Positions 1 through 11,689 of a DNA stretch of 64,000 nucleotides are shown here, one piece after another; the stretch's first letter is position 1, and every line of letters starts with the position of its first letter. Source of the DNA: Prostheceraeus crozeri (taxonomy: Eukaryota > Platyhelminthes > Polycladida > Euryleptidae); contig CAJQUW010007250.1 in the NCBI GenBank assembly GCA_907163375.1, forward strand, positions 62,001 through 126,000. Direction: 5' to 3'. The translations under genes and the position numbers were made by a program. The notes beneath the pieces were generated by a model, which worked only from the letters and a program-made list of their open reading frames with translations, had not been told where the DNA came from and made no database searches.

Positions 1-539
1 TGTCCTCACTGACATCTGGTATCACTTTATACAGTATGGAAAAGATGTTTTTACTATTCAATGTCAGTTTCTCGAAAGAAAAATGGCTCAATTGCGCTTC
101 ATAAGGGAATGCCAGTCCATGCATTTACACTCCGTTGATCCGTGGAATTTATGTTAAGGTATTTGCTGTGACCAGACCGCTCTGCAGTAGCAGTCTTCCA
201 AACATCGAACAGCTGAACAGCAATTTCCATTGGTTTCATGAAAAATCTTATCAATAAAGACGAGATTTTGTATCGTGTGACGTCTTGGTATGATTAATAG
301 AAAATGACAGCTGCACGAGAATAATGCCTTTTAATTTTGAATGTAAAATTTTTGAACGAAATGAAGAAGTTTATTTTTGAAACAGTTAAGCTGATTTTGC
401 GTTATGGGGGGGGAAGAGTCTCAGTAATACATTCTATCTAGCCTTCAAAAGTAGTTCTTTTGAAAATAGTAGTTTTCCGAGTCATGCATTCTAGTGAACC
501 TGGTAAAAACTGATGATTGAAAAAAGCACCAGTAACAAT

Positions 540-1320
540 ATTATGCCATTTATTTACTTGCTGACTGAGGATTCCTTAGCATCTTTATTATAGCAGACCC
601 AACTTCTGTCTTAGCGCTTTCAAAATTAATCGGATTGTGGGATATCGAATGATCGTAATTTTTTTACTTTAAGGGGGCCCACGGCTACGCACTTTGGGGG
701 ACCCTTCTGATTTGACTTTCCGATTTTTATTTTTGATAAGAGTGGCAGCCCTGTTCATCGAACAACAGTCTGCCACACATCTTCTCTCTGTAATGTTTTA
801 GTGACAGAGTCCATCGCGCTCGGGACATTTTGCAGCTTGAATAAATTGCTAGTTTCCCTCGGAGATAAAACAATCGAATAAGTCTGGATGACTTTCCATG
901 TCGGTTAAGAAGGGTTTCAGTTCGAAATAACGATTCACCATATTAGATGTTGAGCTCCATCTGGTTTGGTCTCTCATAACGGCGGAAATATGTCAGCTTG
1001 CGCAATTCTCCGGCCAACTTCAGGTTTCTCATGGCGATCATCAATGAATGAACTTTGTTTACGTCTTTTTCCAATCTTCGAGCAATTTATTCATTGCCAG
1101 GTTGAAGCGGTGTGAAGCACATCCAATGAAGCGAGTATTGCAGAGATCAGATAGGCTTTTATTCTCGGCTGTGTCATCACCGATAATAGCCACGTTAGTC
1201 ATTATGACTTATTGTATGTATTTGACAGCATCCATTCCAAAAAAATTATTGTGTTCTTCCTCGGTGAATTTAGTGAACCAAGCAACACACGTAAAAATCC
1301 CAATGTTGAATCGTTCGCAG
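540..1320 (-). pseudogene. hAT-superfamily transposase remnant
   Basis: Reading the minus strand, broken frames give pieces typical of hAT transposases in the right order: CASHRFNLAMNKLL (near 1110), then KVHSLMIAMRNLKLAGELRK (near 1030), then DQTRWSSTSNMVNRYFEL (near 940), then a NFESAKTEV piece near 600-620. Each lies in a different frame or after a stop, so at least three frameshifts or stops separate them. In the family this is the catalytic RNase H-like core around the conserved TRWSS motif, acting in nuclear cut-and-paste transposition. No terminal inverted repeats were located. It is a dead copy. Family level is fairly sure; subfamily is not resolved. Confidence 0.75.
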
Positions 1321-2250
1321 GGTAGCTGGCCAACCGTCGATAATTAACTGGTGCAAATATATTCGGTAATGTTTGTGATATCTTTTCTCGACGTCCTTCA
1401 CAACCAGCTCCATATACTTTTCAGTGCGTTAACTGAAATTGACGAGGTATTAGTGTACTTTCGTGTCAGAGTATTGCTCTGACATTAAAAGGGTTCATGT
1501 CAACGCATACCCACTCGATCCATGAATAGATATTGGTAGCTTTTGTTGTATTCGATAGTGATGTACCGCTGAGACCGGAGAATTTGAGCGTTTTTGTGGT
1601 GAGTCGCCCGCGATATTCCAACCAGGATGTTGCGAATTTAGGTAGTTGGTTAAATTGGTATCAATTAGTACTTAATTATTTGCGACCAATTAATTACAAT
1701 GCAATTATTTTTGATACCCCTGGTCAAAAGTTGTCAAGGAAATTAAGAGCGATGCTAAATGACATTCCTACGATGCATGAGTGTAAATAACCAATTGTTT
1801 ATAGTGAAGTTATTGGTACGCAACTTTCAGCATGATAATCTTCGGGAATCCGCGGAATTCTGTGGGACCACAATAAGTAGGCCTAATGTATTCTTTATTA
1901 TATTTTGTTTATGACCCGTTGAAACGTAAGTTTCTGCCGTGGTCCTTCATTCCAGGTCCTAAGAATTGCTGCTTCAACAGAAATCGCCTTTTTCCATTCT
2001 GAAAATCGACTCAGATTCAGCTTGATGAATTATTTGCGTTGACGGGCACTAGCAGTACGTGAGAACTCTCTGAAGTAGCCTGAGGTACTGATATATTCAA
2101 TTCATGGAGCTTTGCATTTTAAACATTCATACTCTGCTCAAATACATCAGCCAACCAAGATAAAGAAATGATATAAAGGATATATTGCAATTTATGCCAC
2201 AGAAAGCAATGACACCGATGTCTATCTTAACACACCACGCATGACCAAAG
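1321..2250. other. Unassigned stretch between two dead transposons
   Basis: An 85-codon open frame at 1533-1790 (+) has no recognisable motif. The part next to 2250 lies just 3' of the gypsy pol end on the minus strand, so it may hold remnants of its LTR or 3' UTR, but I could not find paired LTRs. Confidence 0.3.
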
Positions 2251-3135
2251 TCAATATTGCAAACGGTCCAGTTTCTTCCGAACTCTTGCTGATCTTCTCA
2301 AGACGGGGACTTCTCCGTTTTCGTCTGGCCCGGAATCCCCTAATGCCAACTGAGACTGATCTTCCATTGAAGTTGGTGAATGTTCCAACAATTTCAGCAT
2401 CTGTAGATGACGTGCGGTTCCAGTAGTTATGTCCGACCGATGAACCAAGCGACCCTGTTGATCAATAAATGTATTAGCTCCACACGTTCTGGTTATGGCC
2501 GAAGGTTTCGGGATTTTGTTCTCAACCCTGATAAGAGCATGCATCTTGCTTTCGGAAGGTCTGAATTCCGCACAAAACATACCGCAGTGCCTCAAGGTTT
2601 CAAGAACACTTCTGAGCTGGTCTTTATCCTTAGGTGATTGATTTTGATTGTGATTGATACTGAAATTTTTTATTTTTTTATCATCTGGCATTATTTTACG
2701 ATCACTGATTTGGAATCCAAGAAACTTCACAGCAATTCGCTCGATCTGCGATTTGTCCTTATTGATTTTAAATCCATGTTTCCTAAGTCTTTGTAGGTAC
2801 TTCTTGCAACAGCACATGATGTTCATATTCAGTCTTTACACCAATAATGATGTCATCTTGGTAACTGGCAATTCCAGGTAGATCTTGAAAAACCGGATTT
2901 AATGATTTCTTGAAAGATAAATGGCGCAGCTGAAACTCTAAACTGCAGAATATTGTATGCGAAATTACCAATATGTGTTGAAATGCACGATAACATTTGA
3001 CTCTCGATAATAATTTAGCCTGTAAATAAGCATAGGTTAGGTCAAGCACGGAGTAAAGTCTTGCACGTGAGAGACGTTCCAGCATCTTTTCTAGTGTTGG
3101 AATCTTATACTCATCAGGATCAATAATTTTGTTGT
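2251..3135 (-). pseudogene. Ty3/gypsy LTR retrotransposon pol remnant
   Basis: On the minus strand the sequence starts with the reverse transcriptase lead-in (PDEYKIPTLEKMLERL), then LYSVLDLTYAYLQ and the catalytic YQDDIIIG box (near 2840), with a frame change at about 2800. It then gives FLGFQISDRKIMPD and the connection segment LRSVLETLRHCGMFCAEFRP. After an internal deletion it jumps straight to an integrase C-terminus ending VLRRSARVRKKLDRLQY with a stop at 2251, a tail typical of gypsy-type polyproteins. RNase H and the integrase core are missing. The element once copied RNA to DNA in cytoplasmic particles. Frameshift plus deletion make it non-functional. The upstream end stops a few bases from the palindromic element at 3142. 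Confidence 0.85.
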
Positions 3136-3141
3136 GAGTTG

Positions 3142-3423
3142 TTCTGGCATCACCTTATACAATATTTTATGCACATGCAGATGCAGTGCAACAAGGGCGG
3201 CACTAAAACTGGACTTGATCAGTAGCTGCTCCGATTCAAAGTTTGAACAGCATGCATATATGAAACTAATGAACATAATCATATTGTAGCATTTCAGAGG
3301 ATGTAGTATACATGTAAAGACATCATGAAGATATCGGAGAATGCATAAAGTCTTGCTGCCTCCATGATGCACTGCATCTACATATCTATGCATAAAATAT
3401 TATTGTATAAGGTGATGCCAGAA
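3142..3423. repeat. Palindromic MITE-like element (~282 bp)
   Basis: The ends are inverted copies: TTCTGGCATCACCTTATAC starts it and its reverse complement closes it. The match continues imperfectly for about 50 bp through the ATATTTTATGCA and GATGCAGT segments. There is no coding potential. A target duplication is not obvious. It lies between the gypsy remnant and the BEL remnant. The superfamily is unknown. Confidence 0.7.
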
Positions 3424-3545
3424 CAGTCCCCGCGATGTAGGTTCCACAGACTTCATGCATCCCAAATATACGCAGCACATAAAAAATGGCATCAAGTAAT
3501 ATTTCTGATGATGACTAGAACTCATCGGAGCGCGTCATCGAACGA

Positions 3546-4112
3546 TCAGTTTTCTTCAATGCCTTCCAAAAGGCAGAGCTTAGTAATCGGTCGAAGTTTG
3601 ACACTGGCTTGAGATCTTACCTCGGCTGATCTCACCAAACCATCGTTCCTTGTGTGTACACTATGAACTGTAACGAATGGTCACGTGGGTAATGCTTCAT
3701 CTATTATAAGCACAATATCGCCGTCTTGAATGTTCCGACGTTTCCGCACCAACGATGTCGAAATTGCAAGAGAGTCAAATACACCCGAGTCCAGCGCCTC
3801 CAAAACACGTCGGCGAGAAATTGAGGGCACTTTCATCTTTTTATATGGCTAAAATCTTTCTTTGAAAACACGTGTTGAGGACAGCAGTGATTTGATCGCA
3901 ATAACAGAATTTTCGAAGGTGTGAACACATCGGGATCACGAACATTAGACGATAAGGGTACTAGAGGCCTGTCATTAAGAATTCTTTCTACCTCAGTAAG
4001 AAACATAGCTAGGCTCTCATCACTAAGCATTTGTCTACCCACTAACGAACTCAATATCGATTTTGTAGAACTTATCATGCGCTCCCAGAATCCACCTTCA
4101 TGTTATTTTGTA
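3546..4112 (-). pseudogene. BEL/Pao retrotransposon integrase C-terminus and DUF5641 domain
   Basis: Minus strand: HEGGFWERM opens at about 4110, followed by the helical segment with VERILNDRPLVPLSS and DPDVFTPSKILLLRSN, all characteristic of BEL/Pao integrases. After a frame change near 3835 the DUF5641-type tail follows: NIQDGDIVLIIDEALP, a TGA where a Trp codon is expected in this family, then NDGLVRSAEV and KLRPITKLCLLEGIEEN with a natural stop at 3546-3548. Integrase inserts the reverse-transcribed element into host DNA. The frameshift and the internal stop mark it as decayed. Nothing of RT or gag is seen upstream, where a perfect hairpin begins at 4178. Confidence 0.88.
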
Positions 4113-4177
4113 TGTGCATGATTTCGTATTACAGCAGTTTGGAAAATATGCAAAATAACATGCCAACAATGCCAAAA

Positions 4178-4227
4178 ATGTTACATACGTAGGTCAAGCC
4201 AGGGAGCTTGACCTACGTATGTAACAT
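4178..4227. repeat. Perfect 22-bp inverted repeat with 6-nt loop
   Basis: Positions 4178-4199 (starting ATGTTACATACGTAGG) are the exact reverse complement of 4206-4227, with loop 4200-4205. It sits just beyond the truncated BEL/Pao integrase. It could be the tips of two inverted terminal repeats or a small foldback. No terminator role is implied in a eukaryote. Confidence 0.85.
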
Positions 4228-4884
4228 ATGTATGTACGTATGTACTAAAAATAGATATGACTACCGGGAGGTTGCACGCGCGCTGAGTGAAGGAATAGCC
4301 GGAGGCCGATGTTATTGTCTCAAGTCACCTTCATCTGTGATTGCTCGTTGTGGTAAGAACAACACTTGAGGGCGTGCGTATAAAGGCGAATAGCAGCTCA
4401 TTCCATTTGCTTCGTCGTTGTCACCCATATCATCATGCCAAGGAAATACAATGTTGGAAAATGCAAAACAAACTATCTTACATCACATACATCTCTAAAA
4501 CACCTGTATATCGTTTTCGCAATATAATCAACGTGCATATGCCAAAAGGTTTCTAATTTGATCTTTTCTAAATTGTGATACTTCACAGTGTTGACAGTAT
4601 AATGTATCAATCTTATTATCGATATATTTTTTATTTTCATGTACGTATCGCATATAACCTTAGTAAAGTAATACAAACTGTACTTAATGGCATCGATAAA
4701 GTATTCATTTTATTATAATCAGGAATATCTCATAAATTTTAGAATCGAGGGAACTGAACTGTTCAAATATCTTCAATAAAGAGAAAAGGCTCACTGTTTT
4801 CGTATTTCATATATTTATGTAACATAGCACAACAAATACATCGAGGATGAATTGTACATAAATAATAATACACATAATCAGAAC

Positions 4885-5822
4885 TCATGATCGTGACGAT
4901 CTTCCGGAAAGTTTGCTCAATTTTCTCTCAGAATCGTCCTTTGTCCGATGTAAATCATTGACTTTTCTTACAAAACCTTTGAAAAATACATTTGATAATC
5001 TGACAAAGATGTTGTCTTTATTGTTCATGTCAAATAAAAATGCATCGTGAATATCTGAAAAACACTTGACAAAATGTTTTGTACACTTTGTATCATCGGG
5101 AAATGAACTGAAGAATGCGTAACACAGAAGGACTAAATTAAACAATTCATTGGAGGGAAATTTGAGTTTCCCTCTGGATACTAATATTACAAATTCACTG
5201 TCCTCTGATACAGATGCAGAGTCATCAATCCGGTCTGGAAGATTTTCTTTTTTACTTATGTAACCTGAGCCATAAAAAAGAGCATTACGTTCTGAATTTG
5301 ATAATTTGTCGATCATGGCATGAATATCATCTATGATGTCCAACTCATTTTCACTTATTGGAGAATTACAACAAGTATCAGAATGATTGAAGATGTTGGT
5401 GCAATCTACCTCAAGAGTGTGGAATAAGGAAAGTATTCTGAATTTCGCTGCGATAAGAATCTGCTCATAGGATATTTTGTACAAACCACCGAACATTTGA
5501 CGATATATACCGAACTCACCCTCTAGGTCATCACTCTGTAGATTTCCTAAAAGAATATATTCGACATTTTGATCTTGTAAAAGGGTTTCAGATATATCAA
5601 CAATGCCGTCGAGAGTCTGTATCAAGCTTGAGCGTGTCTCTTTTGTTAGAGTAGTTTTTCGAACTTTTCCTAACACTGGCGACATATTGTTGAACATATC
5701 TCTCACATCTCTAAGAAAAGAAAGTTGCGAAATAGATGTCACAGGCTTTCTATCATTGTCATTCATATGCAAATACGCAGTCAAGCTTTTGTTGTACTTC
5801 CAAGCTTTTGTTAGTACTCCCT
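4885..5822 (-). CDS. P-element/THAP9-like transposase, C-terminal part
   Basis: An uninterrupted minus-strand frame of about 300 codons runs to a stop at 4885. Residues near 100-120 of the longest ATG frame contain LQSDDLEGEFGIYRQMFGG, followed by KISYEQILIAAKFRI. This is the characteristic C-terminal signature of P-element and THAP9-type transposases (LQSDxLEGxFxxYRQxxGG). The reading frame stays open upstream of that ATG to about 5853, with a possible acceptor (CCAG then GGAGTAC) at 5822-5823. The N-terminal THAP zinc finger, leucine zipper and RNase H-like catalytic core are not seen in frame upstream. The fragment is too short to be active alone. Its lack of stops over 300 codons suggests a young copy or a selected, domesticated exon. 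Terminal inverted repeats were not found. Confidence 0.75.
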
Positions 5823-6734
5823 GGTCAAGCGAACATGGGAAATCTCGGAATCATGAGATCGAGAATCTACGAACACTTAACATCACATGACTCAGCTGCA
5901 TTCCAACATAAACAGACTCACCCTGGATTAGTAGATTTTAAGTGGAAAATAATAAGAACAATTAAAGATAATTGCGCACGAGTGGCTGCCGAATCCATTT
6001 TCATAAGAAAGGAAGCCAATTTAATGAATGGGTGTGAGGGGAGGGGTATTTTATCCTTCTTATCATAGTTTTGAATATTTTATAGTTTTGTGCTCTTCTT
6101 GAAATTCTATCATAAATATCTTTTCACTTGCACATAGACTTTTGCACAGCCATATAATTTACTTTTCTCAATGTGTTTTTAGATGCTTGGTTAAATAAAA
6201 TTTCTTAAGGTATTTCCTCCTTCTTTAGTGATAGATATCTGTAAATTTTACATTAGTTAGGGCCTACATTTAAATTCTGTATATTATGATCTATGATGTT
6301 TGTAAAGCTTGATTTGGCTCATTTATACGTGACCGAAACTTCGTGCAAGTAAAAATTTTATACCGATTTTGAGGCGTTGTTCGCAAAAAAAGAAAAGAAA
6401 ATAGTAGAATAGAAGGTATGGCCAAGCTTCTAAAACAGTCGTAGATGGTGTATAGGGTTGTGTGTAGCTCTATGATTATGCATGCAATATGTCAAATGAA
6501 GTTAAGACTGAGTATTTTGGTATCTGATTTCTTGCTGAATATATATTTTGGAGAATTTTGAATTGTAGTTTTATATCTTAAGTGCTGCTTGCTTGATTTG
6601 TACTTTGAGTGTCAAATTGCTTCACTTGTCATTCTGACAATATTTCTGATATTTTACAAGTTTTTTCTTGTTTCCTTCCATCCCTTCTTTTTCTTAAGTT
6701 TTGCGGTCTTATTGGCACACTCGCTAAGTGTTCG
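5823..6734. other. No gene recognised
   Basis: AT-rich sequence. A 110-codon plus-strand frame at 5736-6068 overlaps the transposase antisense and shows no motif. No repeat family was recognised. Confidence 0.4.
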
Positions 6735-7030
6735 GCCTTGCGTGAGGTTGAGCCCTGAAAGTGCTAACTGAAGTCAGCAGGGAAGGCATCCAGAGTAAAA
6801 ATATCACAGCGATTCAGCACCGTCCAAGCACCCCAATGGAGAGTTGTGATGTAAAGGATAGTTTCTGGCGGCGACAGAGTAGGATGACGTCCAGTGACGG
6901 GCCGCCATTGGAGACAGGGACGCGTTGCGTACCTAGAAATTCAGGCAAGTTGTATAGATGTAACAAAGTACAAGAGGGCCTAAATACATTTCCTTCATCT
7001 AAACTGCGACAGGCAAATGACACTTGATTT
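6735..7030 (+). repeat. tRNA-derived SINE, degraded
   Basis: A B-box-like GAGGTTGAGCCCTG is followed by the central word GGGAAGGCATCC and then ATCACAGCGATTCAGCACC. The order matches the better copy at 29020-29215 (GGTCAAGCCCC, GAAGGGCATCCGG, ATCACAACGCTCCAGAGC). SINEs of this type are transcribed by RNA polymerase III from the tRNA-like head and mobilised by a LINE. Confidence 0.55.
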
Positions 7031-7139
7031 CATTCTGCAATCTGAGATTTCGCCTCGTTTTCAACAATTGTTAGATCGTGGATTTATCTCTTGACTTGCG
7101 TCGCATGTGCAATGAAAATTCAACAGACGGAAAATGACT

Positions 7140-7212
7140 GCGCGTCTTGGTGGATTCGAACCACTGACCTCTGGCATTCTAGGCCAACGCTCTGCCAACT
7201 GAGCTATTGACG
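7140..7212 (-). repeat. tRNA-like sequence (tRNA pseudogene or SINE head)
   Basis: Minus strand: TAGCTCAGTTGGCAGAGC (A box), an anticodon arm with a 7-nt loop CTAGAAT (AGA, Ser-like if real), and a T arm with GGTTCGAATCC (B box). The acceptor stem pairs only partly and the T stem has a mismatch, so I do not call a functional tRNA. Confidence 0.65.
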
Positions 7213-7215
7213 AGC

Positions 7216-8285
7216 GACAGAACGACATAAGTCCTTAATTGAAGAACCCGCGTAAGAGAATCCGATGGCTTCATCCCCCAAGACAACATAGCATTAACCG
7301 TCAAGCTAAACTGCTGAAGCAAGTTATCAGTAATTCAAAAAAACAGCTGCTCTCCATGGCATGCGAAGGAAACAGCGCGGCCTTCAACATCCATTTGTTT
7401 TTAAGCGTGAGTCAGAATCTGCCAATGAGGGCACGTGTTGAAAATCGGATAGGACGCCAAATTATATACTGCGTCATACATGTTGATTGCATTTGTCAGT
7501 TCACAGTAAGTTATTTGAAAAACTTTTACTTCCCCTCTCTTTCTTTTGAGAATAAAGAAATTCTAAATGAAGGGAGACCACTACCTAATCTGACCGCTTC
7601 AACACAGACTACGAAACAATTTGCCTGTCATTTCTCCACCATATAATGTTCAGCATACCGATGAATATGTGGTTGCGAGAAATCAACGACCTTTTTTGTT
7701 ATCCGTGTCTTCTACTCAATTCTAGAGTGTCATCTATCTGTACTACGACCGGATTCCAAAATATACAGAATTTTAGTCAATGAAATTTTTTGTGTTAATT
7801 AATAATCGATTCTGTAGTATCCTTCAATTTAGAGCTAAGGGCATCCTTAACTGCAGGTCATTGCATATAGCAGAGTGAATAATGCGTACCTTAAGCCTTG
7901 ATCCATGGCCTGTCACTGGTGATGTCGGAAGGTTTGGTAAACTAAAATTCGATATATTAGTTGGGAAGGTATCTTAAAATTATGGTGTAAAAAAGTAAAA
8001 TCCCCAACTTTGCTGGCAGTCCAGCCGAAGTCGATCATTGCCCATGCGAAAGCGCGTTTTAAAGTCAAGCCTCCAAAAGACTTCAGTCTAGTCTTTTGAG
8101 TTTTTTAGCCCTTACGGAAACAGAGATTCTTGACTCTCAGACAGTGAACTGCTCAATCGTATGTGCTTCAAATTGCATATTTTGTGATTTCCACCTCTTT
8201 TGTTTATGAAAGCTTGTCTTTTCGCTAGTCATCACAATGTAACAAAATTCAAAAGATATTTTTGATATGCTTTCTACCCTTACAG
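7216..8285. other. No gene recognised; upstream of first coding exon
   Basis: A 135-codon open frame at 7239-7646 (+) has no motif. The 3' edge is a splice acceptor with a pyrimidine stretch (TTTCTACCCTTACAG) leading into the exon at 8286, so this is intron sequence. The 5' UTR exon and promoter must lie farther upstream, and no TATA/Inr promoter was identified. Confidence 0.4.
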
Positions 8286-8453
8286 ATAATGGCGGCGTAT
8301 GCTCAGTCGCATACACCTCCATCGCCTTCATCTTTATGCTCCTGTTCATCGCTCTCAAAGGCATTTCTCCGTTTTAAAAGGGACAACGACAACATTCGAG
8401 CAGATATTGAAGAATTGAAATATAAATCCAGAACTCTCCCTAGAGTTTCGCCG
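8286..8453 (+). CDS. First coding exon of the long coiled-coil gene
   Basis: The exon has an acceptor (CCCTTACAG) and a consensus donor (CCG then GTGAGT). The chosen ATG at 8289-8291 lies 3 bp inside the exon in a strong Kozak setting (A at -3, G at +4), giving MAAYAQSHTPPSPSS followed by a Ser/Cys-rich stretch and a basic helix (FKRDNDNIRADIEELKYKS). Coding is 165 nt (55 codons) and ends in phase 0. An in-frame ATG at 8262 lies inside the pyrimidine tract upstream of the acceptor, so it is not used if splicing occurs. Function is unknown. The proline/serine-rich N-terminus looks disordered. It could instead be an internal exon beginning with Ile-Met. Confidence 0.75.
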
Positions 8454-9324
8454 GTGAGTGAAATTATTTTAACCGCGTCAGCCCTGTATCCCTCTGACTT
8501 TTATGCTCCTATGACTAAGTCGTTCTTAACATAATTGCGCTAAAGACTTCGTGCATATGGCATAAATTTCTAGCAACTGAGTCATCTTCTCACTATAAAA
8601 AACAATCTAAAATTTGAACTCTCATTTTTTCAAAAAGTGAATTATTTGAGCATATGATCGAAATTGATGGCAGATGTCTCTGAAAAACGATATGTTTTGA
8701 TCATTTATCATATGAAGACGATGTATGTTGAAAAAATGATTGATTGCATTGGGATAGTTAAGCGGCATTGAATATAACTCAAATAGAGATTTTGGAAGAA
8801 ACGTGTAAATTGAGTGCTGTCTGTAATCTTTTACTTGCACATCGTGCAGAAACATTGTGGCAACTGCTCATCCAGGTGAATAAATACACTGGAAACAAAT
8901 TGTAATTGGTGATAATCTCTTGCGATCCACTATTTGTAACATAAAACCGACAGCACTACTTATAAAGATATTATGAGTAGTGTTTGAAGGTTATTGCTAA
9001 TATACATGCAATAATTACAAAGATGCATTTTGGGATGAATGAGTGTGATAATCATAACTTCATTTGTATTTTGTAAATGGTCTACAAGTAATTTGAAAGG
9101 ATTACAATGCTTAGCTTCGAAATAAATTGGCAAAATGCTCGATTTTCAAGACGTACTTTTCCACAAAGGTCAAATTTGTGATATTCCCATAGGCCCATAG
9201 GTCATGCGCTTGCAGACTAATCTATATATTGCTATATACCACTGACGATGCCCTTAAAGTGCGCGAATATATTGATGGCTTCATATCCTGACAAAAGTTT
9301 TGACAAAATTCGAAATTGTGACAT
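8454..9324. other. Intron sequence, nothing recognised
   Basis: AT-rich, no coding frame with motifs. A short inverted repeat (CACTACTTATAA ... TTATGAGTAGTG) lies near 8950-8985. Confidence 0.4.
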
Positions 9325-10250
9325 TTGGGCAGAGTGAGAGACATGCATCGATCGACGCTTTCTTTTACTTACTCATAGTTTTTAGGAATTTGTCCTATTT
9401 TTTGTTAAGAACTGTATTCAGGATTTCCCGTTTTTGCGCAACTTGTCAAATTTCTGCACCTCATTGGTGGCGAGTGGGAGATTAATGTCAGAGTGATACA
9501 GCGTCATTTCCTTTTTCACGAACCCAGTTCTTTTGGGGAATGAATTTCTACAATTTATTCTATCTGATCAGAGAGACTTACTTGTTTATTGCTCATTCGA
9601 TGATCGACGTCTTCTTTCTCCGCTCCTACTTCTTAGGTATGAATTTATTACTTGCTCTATTTAGGCAGAATCAGACTTGCTTTGATAAATCACAAAGAGT
9701 TTGCGTTTTCTTACACCCACATATTTTTGAAATTTACACTAATTTGTTTTATCTATATTCTGCGCAGATTTGTCTCGATCATTAAATACTCGACTTTTTC
9801 CTTTTCCCACTCCTATTTTTGGAAATTTCTCCAATTCGTTTTCTCAGGATTCTGCTCAGAGTGAGAGACTTACTTCGATTGATTATAAAAAGGATTGACG
9901 TTTTTCCCGCTCCTATTATGTTGGAAAATTCTTTTATTCTTTCTGGACTATGGACAGTATGAGACTTGTCTTGACCGTCAAAACCTCGGCGCTTTATTTT
10001 GCATGTTCCCAGTTTTTGAGAAAATATTTTATCTCGATTAGATGCACGACGACCGATACGTGGACACGCTTTGGGTTATGCAAGTCGCACAGTGGAGCGA
10101 GACAGTCTTAGCTTATCCATCAATAGATAATAGACTTACACACAGGGATAACAAATTTTCGTTTTTTTCGGCTTTTCCGTTTTTTAGTAAATTAGTCCAA
10201 TGTAAAGGTTTCAAATTTATGCATTCAAACCCCAGTTTTTCCAATTTTTC
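9325..10250 (+). repeat. Degenerate ~98-bp tandem array
   Basis: Units beginning with a version of GAGTGAGAGACTTACTT recur at about 9325, 9570, 9665, 9768, 9858, 9958 and 10095. Inside the units a GACG-TTTTT-CGCTCCTATT segment and an ATTC-TTCTG-CAG end segment recur in the same order. Spacing is about 90-105 bp, with one larger gap between the first two. Divergence is high, so the array is old. Confidence 0.55.
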
Positions 10251-11182
10251 TTAGGTAAAATGCGATCCCTGCTTACACACCATTTGGACAGAAGCAAGTC
10301 AAGCGTTATTTCAAGTACACATGTTATTTTCTCTGATTTTTCATTGGTCTTTGACCTCAGTCAAGGGAGTAAATTGCTGTTTGATTCAAGTTTGATGAGC
10401 GAGAGGGCACCAGGCTGACTCTAAAGAGCTAATCTGACAATCCTACCAATTGTAAGAAATCTTCCATTACCTAAAAAAATACCCCAATGTTACCCAACTT
10501 TGGGTAATTGACCAGAGTTTGAGAAATCCTGCTATAAATACATGCATGACTTTGTTATTCAGTCATTCTTTTTCCATCAGAGTTGATAAATTTGTGTCAA
10601 GTATTCGGAAATTGTCCGGAAATAGTTGGACATTCGGGAGATTGAAGCAATTGCATTTTCAATAGCCATATCAATTGGAACGCTGTCTATTTTCAGATGA
10701 AACGGAAGCAGATAGAAATCTGCATAGACAGGTTGTAATTGTCAAGTCTATGAATATTTTGTTGGAATAACTATTGTAGAAGTGTGAAGTGGTGTTTGAT
10801 CAATGTTATTTGAGAAATTTACCAGCTTGAATCAGTGTCATTATTATGTATTCAGTCAATTAATTTGTCAATTATGCATTCAGTGTCTTCTGAATTCCCA
10901 GTCAAAGACTACTATACATAGTTCTGATCTGCTTCTTAAGTAGCCACTTCATGAATAGATCTACCACTTATTCACAAAAAGATTCTCGGTCTCATGATGT
11001 TCACACAGACAAATAGCGTCATACAAGTTACTCATGCAGGAAAAACTTGTAGTAATTAATTTCCTTTTTGATTGACAATCACAATAAATATATAAACTCA
11101 ATACAGAAATTCAGTCTTGCAAATCATGTCTTAGGAAAAGTGTAAATATTTCCGTAATCGGTCTTCGATTACACGTACGAAC
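10251..11182. other. Intron sequence, nothing recognised
   Basis: No coding frame or repeat family was recognised. A possible microexon-like acceptor at 10693 lacks a credible donor. Confidence 0.35.
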
Positions 11183-11300
11183 GGGGCGACCGAAAAGAAA
11201 CAGTGTTAGTTTAACAAATCTCTAACAGCAAGAATCACCCATTGAAATTACCTTGTCACTAACAACGCACTATCTAACAGTGTTTCTGTGCGGTCGCCCC
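11183..11300. repeat. 118-bp MITE, family 'GGGGCGACCG', copy 1
   Basis: The left end GGGGCGACCGAAAAGAAACA and the right end reading CTGTTTCTGTGCGGTCGCCCC are inverted copies over about 30 bp. The middle (TCACCCATTGAAATTACCTTG) is shared with a second copy at 24371-24489. It is non-coding. No clear target duplication, so the superfamily is open. Confidence 0.85.
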
Positions 11301-11689
11301 ACAGGCTATTCAATGTTTCATGATAATGAAAACTAATTATGCGTGTATATGCCACGGTAAGCTGGTTCCACTTTTTGGAGGTTGCCGCGTTCCACTCGTG
11401 GTGTAATCGAAGCTGACTTTGAAGTTGGCGCCAAAATGTGTTCCAACTATTGTTTAACAGTTAAAATGCGCTGTTGCCGATTAAAGCTAAATGATGCTCA
11501 TGATGTACAATATAAGCCAGGCTGTTGAATGAACAAATCACCAGTTGAAGTGACTCGAGCTGTTTTGATATACCGTATCAGTATATTTGCCAGTTTTGAA
11601 AATAGGATCCGGGATCTGTCGGTGCACCTGGGTCTGCGATCCGAATTCGGGTGTTTGAAGAAACCCGGGTATATCCAATCCCTGATTCA

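Noticed and set aside
7140-7212. Functional minus-strand tRNA-Ser
   Set aside because: Acceptor and T stems have mismatches, and similar heads in the window are SINEs.
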